Source of the DNA: Oscillospiraceae bacterium
GTDB lineage: Bacteria > Bacillota > Clostridia > Oscillospirales > Ruminococcaceae
Direction: 5' to 3'
DNA: 64,000 bases
NCBI GenBank assembly: GCA_020024285.1
Contig: JAHHTZ010000001.1
Location: 1 to 64,000 of the forward strand
Part shown: piece after piece, positions 45,607 to 56,049 of the stretch
Numbering within the stretch: position 1 is the stretch's first letter
How the letters are laid out: every line of letters starts with the position of its first letter
Translations under genes and position numbers: made by a program
Notes under the pieces: generated by a model
The model's database searches: none
Seen by the model: only the letters and a program-made list of their open reading frames with translations
Told to the model about the DNA's origin: nothing

Positions 45607-46791
45607 GTGAAGAAAATAGGAATTTTTGGCGGAACTTTTAACCCTATTCATAAAGGGCACATTCATCTGGCACAGCAGTATCTAAAGGTATTGGACCTTG
45701 ATGAACTTCTCATTATTCCTGCAAAATACCCGCCGCACAAACAAGCCCATGACCTTGCGTCCTCAGAAGACAGACTGAATATGTGTAAGCTTGCCTTTCG
45801 CGATATGCCGAAGGTGACCGTCAGTGATTTGGAGCTGAAGCGCCCCGGAAAGAGCTTCACGATCGATACTTTAGAGGAGCTGCAAAAGCAATACCCTGAT
45901 GCCCGGTTTTATCTCATGATCGGTGGAGACATGTTTCGGAGCTTTGAAGAGTGGCACCGTTTTCGGGATGTTCTTTGCAGCGCAACGATCTGCACTGCTG
46001 CACGCGAAGAAGGGGAATACCCCCAACTGGAAAAAGCCCGTCAACACCTGAGCCAATACAGCGAAAATTTAATGATCCTCAAGATTTCGGTGCTGGAAAT
46101 TTCCTCTACAAAGATTCGGGAGAAACTTTTTTGCGGGGAGGACTGCAGCGCGCTTTTGCCGGAGGAAGTGGAGCACTACATCATGGAGCGAAACCTTTAC
46201 CGCCGCGATTTGGAGCATGAGAAGAAGGTGGAGCAGTATACACAGCTTATCAGAGGACTTTTGAAGCCGGAGCGTTTTCAGCACTCGCTCAATGTGGCAC
46301 AGCGCGCCATGTATCTTGCAGATCTCTATGGCGAGGACCGCAAAAAAGCGGAGATTGCCGGATTGCTCCATGACCTTTGCAAAAACATGCAGCCGCAGGA
46401 GCAGTTGCATTGGATGAAAAAGTCTGGTATAATCTTTGACAAAACAATTTTTTCCCAGCCTCAGCTCTGGCACGGGTTTGCTGCTGCGGAGTATCTGCGA
46501 GAAGAATTATCGATCGATGATGTGCAGATACAAAATGCAGTTCGATACCATACCGTGGGGCGTGCCAATATGAGCACACTGGAAAAAATCATCTATTTAG
46601 CAGATCTTACTTCTCAGGAGCGAACTTATCCATCCGTGGAAGAGGTCCGAAAAACAGTGGACCGATCCCTTGACGACGGGATGAAGGTGTCCCTGCTGTT
46701 TACAGTGGGCAATCTTCTCAAAAATGAAAAACCGATTTGCATGGATACCTGCGCTGCATACAACCAGTATGTTGGCGGAGCAGAGGGTTAG
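45607..46791 (+). CDS. nadD: Fused nicotinate-nucleotide adenylyltransferase and YqeK-type HD hydrolase
   Basis: 394 residues joining two proteins that are usually separate. About 1-200 is NadD: GIFGGTFNPIHKGH, then SSTKIREKL, which makes deamido-NAD from NaMN and ATP. About 205-394 is a YqeK-type HD domain: RFQHSLNVAQRAMYLA, GLLHDLCKNM and AVRYHTVG; YqeK proteins hydrolyse symmetric Ap4A. One frame runs through with no stop or new ribosome site at the joint. The start is GTG, after AGGAGCGGG. Ap4A and NAD metabolism share ATP-derived dinucleotides, so fusion may be useful; that is inference. Confidence 0.92.
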   Translation: MKKIGIFGGTFNPIHKGHIHLAQQYLKVLDLDELLIIPAKYPPHKQAHDLASSEDRLNMCKLAFRDMPKVTVSDLELKRPGKSFTIDTLEELQKQYPDARFYLMIGGDMFRSFEEWHRFRDVLCSATICTAAREEGEYPQLEKARQHLSQYSENLMILKISVLEISSTKIREKLFCGEDCSALLPEEVEHYIMERNLYRRDLEHEKKVEQYTQLIRGLLKPERFQHSLNVAQRAMYLADLYGEDRKKAEIAGLLHDLCKNMQPQEQLHWMKKSGIIFDKTIFSQPQLWHGFAAAEYLREELSIDDVQIQNAVRYHTVGRANMSTLEKIIYLADLTSQERTYPSVEEVRKTVDRSLDDGMKVSLLFTVGNLLKNEKPICMDTCAAYNQYVGGAEG

Positions 46792-46950
46792 ACAAAGCAA
46801 ATTTTTTGAGGGGGCTTCTCAGCAAAGGCTCTCGAAAGATTTGCTGCAAAAGATGAAATATGATTTACAGGTGAGATTTCGGAAAAATCCACCGAATGAA
46901 TATCAGGCTCTCTTTCAGGAAAGAAGGAGAGGGAAGAAAGGGGAACCAGT
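46792..46950 (+). other. Gap with a possible small reading frame coupled to rsfS
   Basis: 159 bases. One frame stays open from inside nadD-yqeK (46724) through the gap and stops at 46952-46954, overlapping the rsfS start as ATGA. The translated part is basic (RFRKNPPNEYQALFQERRR). No ribosome site was found for it, so it may be chance; it could also be the remnant of a lost gene. Confidence 0.3.
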
Positions 46951-47313
46951 ATGACATCGTTAGAAAAAGCGCAGGCTATTGTAAAAATACTTGATAAGAA
47001 AAAGGGCCGTGATATCCAGCTGCTGGAAATCGCAAACCTCTCCACATTGGGGGATTATTTCATCATAGTGACCGGCGGAAGCAACACCCAGGTCAAATCC
47101 TTAGCGGACGATGTAGATGATGAAATGCACAAAAATTATGCAGTAGATCCAACCCGAATCGAAGGGCAGCAGACAGCACAATGGATCTTGATGGATTACG
47201 GCGATGTTATGATCCATATTTTCCAGGAGGAAGCACGCTCCTTTTATGCGCTGGAGCGCCTGTGGAACGATGCACCGAAGGTGGACATCTCGGACCTGCT
47301 GATCAAAGAATAG
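46951..47313 (+). CDS. rsfS: Ribosomal silencing factor RsfS
   Basis: Binds L14 and blocks subunit joining when nutrients are low. 120 residues with LEIANLSTLGDYFIIVTGGS and EGQQTAQWILMDYGDVMIHIF, then a C-terminal LWNDAP. GAAAGGGGAACC precedes the ATG. nadD-yqeK-rsfS is a conserved order. Confidence 0.94.
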   Translation: MTSLEKAQAIVKILDKKKGRDIQLLEIANLSTLGDYFIIVTGGSNTQVKSLADDVDDEMHKNYAVDPTRIEGQQTAQWILMDYGDVMIHIFQEEARSFYALERLWNDAPKVDISDLLIKE

Positions 47314-47382
47314 GGGTTTTACAAATCAGCGATCCATTTAAAATAAAATCTGACCGTAGCATACGGTTGAGGAGGAATCATT

Positions 47383-49788
<2,406 letters not shown>

Positions 49789-49810
49789 GCGCAAAAGCCC
49801 ACAAAAAGGC

Positions 49811-49840
49811 TTGACAGAACGTAAAGATATGTTGTATAAT
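49811..49840 (+). promoter_or_regulatory. Promoter of rpsU
   Basis: A perfect TTGACA (49811-49816), an 18-bp spacer and a perfect TATAAT (49835-49840). The gene begins about 80 bases downstream. Confidence 0.8.
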
Positions 49841-49921
49841 ATCTGTTGTTACAAGTCGCATACATATATGTTTGCGGTTTGATAAAACTCCTGCCCGTCG
49901 GCGTGAGGAGGGATTAGAGAA

Positions 49922-50098
49922 ATGGCAGAAATTCATGTAAAAGATAACGAGTCTTTGGATAGTGCTCTTAGAAGATTTAAAAGACAGTGCGCTCGTGCTG
50001 GCGTTCTGAATGAGGTTCGTAAGAGAGAACACTACGAGAAGCCTTCCGTTAAACGTAAGAAAAAATCTGAAGCTGCTCGTAAACGCAAATTCAAATAA
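49922..50098 (+). CDS. rpsU: 30S ribosomal protein S21
   Basis: 58 residues, very basic. Begins MAEIHVKDNESLDSALRRFK and ends KKKSEAARKRKFK; CARAGVLNEVRKREHYEKPS in the middle is the family signature. GAGGAGGG lies before the ATG. It has its own promoter and terminator, consistent with separate growth control. Confidence 0.96.
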   Translation: MAEIHVKDNESLDSALRRFKRQCARAGVLNEVRKREHYEKPSVKRKKKSEAARKRKFK

Positions 50099-50176
50099 TT
50101 TACGTTGAAGCGGTGAACTTTGATCCACGGATCGAAGCACAATCGGAAGAAGTTCTTCTGCATTGTATTTGAAATG

Positions 50177-50203
50177 AAAGCGAGCTTTTATAGCTCGCTT
50201 TTT
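50177..50203 (+). terminator. Rho-independent terminator after rpsU
   Basis: AAAGCGAGCT and AGCTCGCTTT pair around a five-base loop and run into T. Confidence 0.9.
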
Positions 50204-50230
50204 CATTTTTAGAACGAATGGAGAATTTGG

Positions 50231-50722
50231 ATGAATTGGTATCCATCAAAACAAGTTCATAGTATCACAGATGTGTCATTGGATCTATTGAAAGAGCAGG
50301 GAATCAAGGGCATCATCCTTGATATCGACAACACCCTGACAACACACGACAACCCTGTCCCAAGCGAAGGCGTTGCACAGTGGCTGGAAAATATGAGAAC
50401 TCATGAAATTCAGATGATCGTCCTCTCCAACAACAAGCCGTCAAGGGTAGAGCCGTTTGCAAAAATATTGGGGCTGGATTATATCGCGGATGGAAAAAAG
50501 CCTCTTCTGGACGGGTATCGCCGCTGTGCGCAGGCACTGGGGCTTTCCTCGTCAGAGCTGTGCATGATAGGCGATCAGATTTTAACAGATGTCTGGGGCG
50601 GAAACCGCTTTGGATGCTTCACCGTTCTGGTGGAACCGATCCGGCCGGAGCCAATGCTGTTTTTTCGGGTAAAAAGACGCATTGAAAAAGCGATTCTTGC
50701 CCATGCAGGGAGGAAAAAATAG
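50231..50722 (+). CDS. yqeG: YqeG-family HAD phosphatase
   Basis: 163-residue HAD-superfamily class IIIA phosphatase. Motif I LDIDNTLTTHDN with the nucleophilic Asp, motif II VLSNNKPSR, and motif III GDQILTDVWGGNRFG. YqeG proteins have no agreed substrate. The gene is one base from aroQ, whereas in Bacillus it precedes yqeH. Confidence 0.88.
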   Translation: MNWYPSKQVHSITDVSLDLLKEQGIKGIILDIDNTLTTHDNPVPSEGVAQWLENMRTHEIQMIVLSNNKPSRVEPFAKILGLDYIADGKKPLLDGYRRCAQALGLSSSELCMIGDQILTDVWGGNRFGCFTVLVEPIRPEPMLFFRVKRRIEKAILAHAGRKK

Positions 50723-50723
50723 G

Positions 50724-51155
50724 ATGAAAAAGGTTTTGGTTTTACACGGACCGAACATCAATTTGACCGGCATCCGGGAGCCCGGAACGTATGGAAGCGA
50801 GACGCTGCAAACAATCAATGACGATATCCTGGAAAAAGCAAAGCAGCTGGAGCTTGATTGCGCTATCTTCCAGACGAACCATGAGGGAGAGCTGATCGAT
50901 AAGATCCATGCTGCCCTCACAGACTACGACGGAATCGTAATCAACGCAGGGGCATACACCCACTACAGCTATGCCATTCGCGATGCGATTTCCTCTGTGA
51001 AAAAGCCGTGCGTCGAAGTGCATATGTCCAATATCCACGCCCGTGAGCCGTTTCGCCATGAGTCGGTGATCGCTCCGGTGTGCATTGGACAAATCTGCGG
51101 ATTCGGCAAAGAAAGCTACCTTCTGGGACTGGAAGCAGTAAGTAAATATTTATAA
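50724..51155 (+). CDS. aroQ: Type II 3-dehydroquinate dehydratase
   Basis: Third step of the shikimate pathway. 143 residues; the flexible lid has REPGTYG with Arg18 and Tyr23, INAGAYTHYS, and VEVHMSNIHARE with the catalytic His. Dodecamer-forming family. ATG 50724 follows AGGGAGGAAA; an upstream extension overlaps yqeG. It is the only aromatic pathway gene in the window. Confidence 0.95.
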   Translation: MKKVLVLHGPNINLTGIREPGTYGSETLQTINDDILEKAKQLELDCAIFQTNHEGELIDKIHAALTDYDGIVINAGAYTHYSYAIRDAISSVKKPCVEVHMSNIHAREPFRHESVIAPVCIGQICGFGKESYLLGLEAVSKYL

Positions 51156-51492
51156 AGAAGATAACAGATGCAAAAGATGCGTGGGGACTTTCCCAGGTAC
51201 CTTTTCTGTGTCAGCCCCATCAAACCGTCGATGCGGGCAGTTGGTTTTATTTTGGCTGGTGTTTTATGCATAGATATTCGAGCATGAAGCCAATAATAAG
51301 GCGGGTCGGCAAAAAGCATAAGCGCAAAATGCGCTCGATACAGCACAATATTTGGGACAGACTGTGGTAGAAATCACGTTTTGCTGAATATTTTTATGCA
51401 GATGCACAGAACTCTGCGCAAGTTTTTAGTGAGATGATAAGAATAATTTGTGCAAAAATATATAAAAAATTTGTCCTAAAATAAGAAAACAC
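51156..51492. other. Intergenic stretch where pepP is often found
   Basis: About 340 bases with no convincing gene. A leftward frame (51346-51116) and a rightward frame (51157 to about 51370) are open but lack ribosome sites. A small hairpin AGCGCA/TGCGCT lies near 51320-51335. In many Clostridia a Xaa-Pro peptidase gene lies between aroQ and efp; it is absent here. The right end is A+T-rich. Confidence 0.4.
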
Positions 51493-51521
51493 TTGAAAAA
51501 ATCCATCATATACGTTAATAT
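51493..51521 (+). promoter_or_regulatory. Promoter of efp
   Basis: TTGAAA (51493-51498), a 17-bp spacer and TAATAT (51516-51521). The efp start is about 210 bases downstream. Confidence 0.6.
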
Positions 51522-51541
51522 TATAATATCGAAGTTTGACA

Positions 51542-51648
51542 GGGATTTCTGAAGGACTTCATGTGCAAAGCTGTGGGAAACAGCTTGTGTCCGGAAGTGT
51601 TGGCTGCTGAGTCAGCATGATTAAAAAGTCTGGACGATCGCAATTCCC
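51542..51648 (+). promoter_or_regulatory. Structured leader RNA upstream of efp
   Basis: A nested fold is visible by eye: an outer stem GGGATTT (51542-51548) with AATTCCC (51642-51648), an inner stem GGACTT (51554-51559) with AAGTCT (51626-51631), a hairpin AAGCTGT/ACAGCTT with loop GGGAA (51568-51586), and a second short hairpin around TGCTGAGTCAGCA (51605-51617). No known riboswitch consensus was recognised. No T run follows, so translational control or a small RNA are both possible. Confidence 0.4.
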
Positions 51649-51731
51649 TTCCGCTCATGGTGTAGAAAAGATATTGGGGAATCAAAAAATAACATTGCAA
51701 AAAGCGGATACCGCAATAATGGAGGAACTTT

Positions 51732-52289
51732 ATGATTACAGCAGGCGATTTCAGAAATGGCGTAACATTTGATATGGAGGGTCAGGTTTTCCAGATCATC
51801 GAATTCCAGCACGTAAAACCGGGTAAAGGTGCAGCATTTGTCCGCACAAAGATCCGTAACGTGATTTCCGGTGCAGTGGTTGAAAAAACCTTCAACCCAA
51901 CCGATAAATTCCCAACCGCATTTATTGAGAGAAAAGAAATGGAATACCTCTATGAGGACAGCGGTCTGTACTACTTCATGGATCAGGAATCCTATGAAAC
52001 CATTCCGATTTCCGGCGATAAACTCGGTTCTCAGTTCAAATTTGTAAAAGAAAACATGACCGTTAAAGTTCTTTCCTATAAAGGAAGCATTTTCGGCATC
52101 GAAGCTCCAAACTTCGTTGAGCTGCGTGTTGTAGAAACCGAACCAGGCGTTCGCGGCGATACTGCTACCAACGTTACAAAACCTGCAAAACTGGAAACCG
52201 GTGCAGAGATCCGCGTTCCGATCTTCATCAACGAAGACGAAATGATCCGTATCGATACCCGTACCGGCGAATACATGGAGCGCGCATAA
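51732..52289 (+). CDS. efp: Elongation factor P
   Basis: Relieves ribosome stalling at polyproline. KOW-like N-domain with VKPGKGAAF, where Lys32 is at the loop tip that is modified in other bacteria, then two OB-fold domains ending RIDTRTGEYMERA. It has 185 residues. ATG 51732 follows GGAGGAAC. The long proline stretches in the envelope proteins at 9062 and 12761 are likely clients. Confidence 0.97.
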   Translation: MITAGDFRNGVTFDMEGQVFQIIEFQHVKPGKGAAFVRTKIRNVISGAVVEKTFNPTDKFPTAFIERKEMEYLYEDSGLYYFMDQESYETIPISGDKLGSQFKFVKENMTVKVLSYKGSIFGIEAPNFVELRVVETEPGVRGDTATNVTKPAKLETGAEIRVPIFINEDEMIRIDTRTGEYMERA

Positions 52290-52352
52290 TACAGCAGATT
52301 CCGTGCCGGGTGGCACAATCAAATAAAATATCACTACAAGGGGGATTTTACT

Positions 52353-52805
52353 ATGACTTTAACAGAAAAAGTTGCATACCTGAAAGGTCTCGTGGAGGGT
52401 CTTGGTGTGGATGAAACCACAAGCCAGGGCAAAGTTACCAAAGCAATCCTGGATGTATTGGATGATATGGCTTTCACCGTTTCTGATTTGGAGGACAGCA
52501 CTTCTGAGCTGTATGAAGAAGTAGAGGCTTTGGATGAGGATCTTGGAAACCTGGAAGAAGATTTCTATGATGACTACGACGAAGATGAAGATGACTGTGA
52601 TTGCTGCTGCGGTGATGAAATTTACGAAGTAAAGTGCCCAAACTGCAATGAAGAAATCTGCATCGATGGCGATATCCTGGATCAGGGTCAGATCGAATGC
52701 CCAAATTGCGGAGAAACTCTCACCTTTGAGATCGATGAGGACGATTGTGATTGCGGCTGCGATTGCGATTGTGATGGCGAATGTGAATGCCATCATGAGC
52801 ACTAA
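52353..52805 (+). CDS. CD1247-type acidic protein with zinc ribbon and Cys-rich tail
   Basis: 150 residues. The N-terminal half is a helical acidic domain (TLTEKVAYLKGLVEGL onward) that matches the CD1247 N-terminal family, ending in an Asp/Glu run. A zinc ribbon follows: CPNCNEEIC and CPNCGETL. The tail is nearly all Cys, Asp and His (CDCGCDCDCDGECECHH). The role is unknown; location next to efp is common in Clostridia. AAGGGGG precedes the ATG. Confidence 0.75.
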   Translation: MTLTEKVAYLKGLVEGLGVDETTSQGKVTKAILDVLDDMAFTVSDLEDSTSELYEEVEALDEDLGNLEEDFYDDYDEDEDDCDCCCGDEIYEVKCPNCNEEICIDGDILDQGQIECPNCGETLTFEIDEDDCDCGCDCDCDGECECHHEH

Positions 52806-52830
52806 TTTCTCTTGATGAACATGACGCAAG

Positions 52831-52864
52831 ATACAACAGTGGAATTTTTCCACTGTTGTATTTC
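52831..52864 (+). terminator. Rho-independent terminator after the CD1247-like gene
   Basis: A 14-bp perfect stem (ATACAACAGTGGAA with its complement), a three-base loop and a short T run. Confidence 0.88.
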
Positions 52865-52887
52865 TATGTTACGCGATGTGAAAGAAT

Positions 52888-52927
52888 TTGTGAAAAATGT
52901 TAAGAGATGTTATTGATATTTTGTTAA
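52888..52927 (+). promoter_or_regulatory. Possible Rex-type half-sites upstream of apbE-rnf
   Basis: TTGTGAA (52888-52894) followed by GTTAAGA, and TTGTTAA (52921-52927), resemble halves of the Rex operator TTGTTAA-N4-TTAACAA. Neither is a full palindrome. Rex control of redox genes is known in Clostridia; here it is only suggested. Confidence 0.25.
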
Positions 52928-53036
52928 CGATCGATAGATGGCATCATTCTTCCCAAATCTTCTTGATATCACGGCATGGAACGGTTGATTCCCGGATATG
53001 TTACATTATGTCCCAAACTTTAAGGAGAGTTGTTTT

Positions 53037-54092
53037 TTGAATCTGAAGTGGCAAAAACCAGCGGCAATCTTTCTTCTTGCTGCAATCGCAGCGGGGGGAG
53101 TGCTTGGTGCAGTGCGTTACAGGCATGCCAATACGCCGGTATATTCCGTCGACTTTATGATGGATACCATAATAGAACAGAAGTTCTATGGGGAAAATGC
53201 GCAAGAGGCAGCCGATAAGATTCGACAAGAGCTTGCACATTTTGAAAACACCTTTTCTATGTACCGTCCGGAGAGTGAAATCACAAAACTGAATGAACAA
53301 GCAGGAGTGCGCGAGGTGGTTCTGTCGGAAGAGGCGTACAGGCTGCTCAAGCGCAGCGCTGAGCTTTCCCGCAGTTCCAAGGGAGCATTTGATATTACGA
53401 TTGCACCGTTGACACAGGCATGGGGCATTACATCAGATCATCCGCATGTTCCATCCGAGCAGGAGAGAGAAGCTGCTTTATCGTTGGTCAAAATCGATGA
53501 TTTGGTTTTTGATGATGCACTACATACGGCAGAGCTTCTTCGAAAGGGGCAGGCTGTCGACTTGGGTGGGATTGCAAAGGGTGCCGCCTGCGATATCGTG
53601 CGTCAGGTTGCACAGGAATACGGCATCACAAAGGGATACGCTTCCATTGGAGGAAATCTCGTTGTTTTGGATGATAAGCCTGCGGGAAAGGATCTCACGT
53701 TTGGAGTCCGCGACCCAAAAGGGGATGCATCTCAGGCAATCGGTGCTGTGACACTCTATGGGAAAACGATGGCAACAACCGGAGGGTATGAGCGCTTTTT
53801 CGAGGAAGACGGCGTAACATACCACCATGTTTTAGATCCGAAAACAGGCTGTCCTGCTCAAAGCGATATGCTCAGCGTTTCGGTCATCTGTGAGGACGGA
53901 ACACTGGCAGACTATCTTTCAACTACGCTTTTTGTTTTGGGAAAGGATGCTGTTTTGACCTGTCTGAATCGAGAAGATTTTCAAATCATCGCAGTTGGGG
54001 CGGATGATACGATCTATTGCTCCGCTTCACTGGAAGGGAAGATCCTTCCGGTGACAACGAGTCATCCATATCACTTTGTCTATGGGGGATAA
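53037..54092 (+). CDS. apbE: FAD:protein FMN transferase ApbE
   Basis: Attaches FMN to threonine residues of Rnf/Nqr subunits. One N-terminal membrane segment (about residues 8-26) places it outside or lipid-anchored. Family motifs: GAFDITIAPLTQAWG, AVDLGGIAKGAACDIV, YASIGGNLVV and YHHVLDPKTGCPA. It has 351 residues. The TTG at 53037 was chosen since AAGGAGAG lies seven bases before it; the upstream ATG at 52998 has no ribosome site. It leads the rnf cluster. Confidence 0.92.
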   Translation: MNLKWQKPAAIFLLAAIAAGGVLGAVRYRHANTPVYSVDFMMDTIIEQKFYGENAQEAADKIRQELAHFENTFSMYRPESEITKLNEQAGVREVVLSEEAYRLLKRSAELSRSSKGAFDITIAPLTQAWGITSDHPHVPSEQEREAALSLVKIDDLVFDDALHTAELLRKGQAVDLGGIAKGAACDIVRQVAQEYGITKGYASIGGNLVVLDDKPAGKDLTFGVRDPKGDASQAIGAVTLYGKTMATTGGYERFFEEDGVTYHHVLDPKTGCPAQSDMLSVSVICEDGTLADYLSTTLFVLGKDAVLTCLNREDFQIIAVGADDTIYCSASLEGKILPVTTSHPYHFVYGG

Positions 54093-54096
54093 ACCG

Positions 54097-54633
54097 ATGG
54101 ACCGCAGAAAAGTAAGGGAAAGAACCCGAAAAATCACGCTGATGGGGATGTTCTTTGCGATGGCAATGGTACTCTCTTTTTTTGAGGGTATGGTTGTGAT
54201 ACCGGGGCTTCCGCCGGGGGTAAAGCTGGGTTTGTCCAACCTGGCTGTTATGTATGGATTGTTTTTTCTGGGAGCTAAGTCAGCATTCACACTGGCAGTT
54301 CTCAAAAGCGGGTTTGTTTTTCTGACAAGAGGAGCAATCAGTGGATTTTTAAGCCTGAGCGGTGGTCTGCTGTCCATATTGGTGATGGCACTTGTAAAAG
54401 GGAAAAAAGAGAATTTAAGCTATATCATGTTAAGCATTTTTGGCGCAGTCAGCCATAATCTTGGGCAGTTGATTGCCTCTCGCATGATACTCAACCAGTT
54501 TTTGTATTATTATTTTCCGATCCTCCTGATCTCAGGGGTCCTGATGGGTGTATTGACTGGTACAACACTTGGCTATTTGATGCCATATTTTAAGAAAATT
54601 GATTGTTGCTTCGGGACCATGCGTTCCGAATAA
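54097..54633 (+). CDS. Gx transporter family membrane protein
   Basis: 178 residues and about five membrane segments. Signature GLPPGVKLGLSNLAVMYGL near residue 40 and LSLSGGLLSILVMAL; these are often called heptaprenyl diphosphate synthase component I, though they look like small-molecule transporters. It commonly lies beside apbE and rnf genes in Clostridia. ATG 54097 follows GGGGGAT; earlier in-frame starts overlap apbE. Substrate unknown. Confidence 0.8.
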   Translation: MDRRKVRERTRKITLMGMFFAMAMVLSFFEGMVVIPGLPPGVKLGLSNLAVMYGLFFLGAKSAFTLAVLKSGFVFLTRGAISGFLSLSGGLLSILVMALVKGKKENLSYIMLSIFGAVSHNLGQLIASRMILNQFLYYYFPILLISGVLMGVLTGTTLGYLMPYFKKIDCCFGTMRSE

Positions 54634-54726
54634 CAATAGATGCTCGATGTGCGGTAAGATATCCGGGTTTATCGGATACTCACTGGTACAAAGCAAAAAG
54701 TTTTATATGTAATGGGGGCAAAAATC

Positions 54727-56034
54727 GTGTCAAACAATGGAAAGAAAACATTGCATGGGGTACACGCGCCGCACTTTAAGAACACCACGGATATGGTGCC
54801 TGAAGTAATGCCTGTCCCGGAGAAGGTGTATATTTCTTTACACCAGCACATGGGCGCACCCTGTGAACCGCTGGTGAAAAAAGGGGACACTGTAAAGGTA
54901 GGACAGTTGATTGGCGATACATCTGCTTTTATGAGTGCTAAAACACACTCCAGTGTATCTGGTACTGTAGAAGCGATCACAACGATGACAACCAGCATGG
55001 GCGGAAGCGATCAGGTGATCATAATCAAAACCGACGGCGAGCAGACCGTTTCGGAGGAAGTAAAACCACCTGTTGTCACAAACTATCAGGAATTTTTGGA
55101 GGCTGTAAAAAATTCCGGCTTGGTAGGTTTGGGCGGAGCAGGTTTCCCAACCTTCGTTAAATTTGATCTGAAGGATTTGAATATGGTCGATACACTCGTG
55201 ATCAATGCGGCTGAGTGTGAGCCATATATCACAACAGACTACCGTACCTGCGTAGATAAAACAAAAGAATTGCTTGCCGGTGCACGCGCGATCCAAAAAT
55301 ACCTGGAGCTCAAGGATGTGTACATCGGAATTGAGGACAACAAGCCGAAGGCAATCGAGCTGCTGACAAAAGAAACTGCAAACGATCCATCCTTCCATGT
55401 TGTTTCTATGAAAGCAAGCTACCCAAAGGGCGCAGAAAAAGTCATCGTTTACGAAACGACCGGTCGTGTCATCAAGGAAGGTCAGCTTCCATTCCAGGCA
55501 GGCGTGATCGTGAGCAACGTTACTTCTGTAGCATTCCTTGGGGAATATCTTGAAACCGGTATGCCGCTCGTATCCAGAACCTTGACCATCGATGGTTCTG
55601 CGATCACAAATCCAAAGAATGTAACAGCTCCTTTGGGCGCAACCTTCCAGAGTGTTGTAGATTTCTGCGGCGGCTTCAAAGAACCTCCGGCAAAAATGCT
55701 GATGGGCGGTCCGATGATGGGTATTGCTTTATTCTCGGCAGAGTATCCAATCGTAAAGAACAACAACGCGATGCTTGCATTTGGAGAGGAACAGGCAAAG
55801 GTTTATCAGGAAACAGCGTGCATCCGCTGCGGACGCTGTCTGCGCGCATGTCCAATGTCTTTGATGCCTGCGGCAATCGAAACGGCATATAAACTGAAAA
55901 AAGAAGACCAGCTTCGTGCATTGAAGGTAAATCTGTGCATCGAATGCGGATGCTGCTCCTATGTATGTCCTGCAAAACGGCATCTGGTCGTAACAAATAA
56001 AATGGCAAAACGAATGATTGCTCCAAAGAAATAA
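54727..56034 (+). CDS. rnfC: Rnf complex subunit RnfC
   Basis: Peripheral subunit that takes electrons between NAD and the rest of Rnf. Begins with a barrel-sandwich domain (KTLHGVHAPHFKN, VGQLIGDTS), then a nucleotide-binding/SLBB region with GLGGAGFPTFVK, and two [4Fe-4S] sites CIRCGRCLRACP and CIECGCCSYVCP. The GTG start at 54727 is eight bases after a GGGGG run; an in-frame ATG at 54712 has no ribosome site. About 435 residues. Confidence 0.94.
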   Translation: MSNNGKKTLHGVHAPHFKNTTDMVPEVMPVPEKVYISLHQHMGAPCEPLVKKGDTVKVGQLIGDTSAFMSAKTHSSVSGTVEAITTMTTSMGGSDQVIIIKTDGEQTVSEEVKPPVVTNYQEFLEAVKNSGLVGLGGAGFPTFVKFDLKDLNMVDTLVINAAECEPYITTDYRTCVDKTKELLAGARAIQKYLELKDVYIGIEDNKPKAIELLTKETANDPSFHVVSMKASYPKGAEKVIVYETTGRVIKEGQLPFQAGVIVSNVTSVAFLGEYLETGMPLVSRTLTIDGSAITNPKNVTAPLGATFQSVVDFCGGFKEPPAKMLMGGPMMGIALFSAEYPIVKNNNAMLAFGEEQAKVYQETACIRCGRCLRACPMSLMPAAIETAYKLKKEDQLRALKVNLCIECGCCSYVCPAKRHLVVTNKMAKRMIAPKK

Positions 56035-56049
56035 TAGAGGTGAAACGTT

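Noticed and set aside
47314..47382. T-box riboswitch for leuS
   Set aside because: The leader is about 70 bases, too short for a T-box, and no T-box sequence or terminator was found.
51116..51346. 76-codon minus-strand frame between aroQ and efp
   Set aside because: No ribosome site and overlaps the end of aroQ; no family resemblance.
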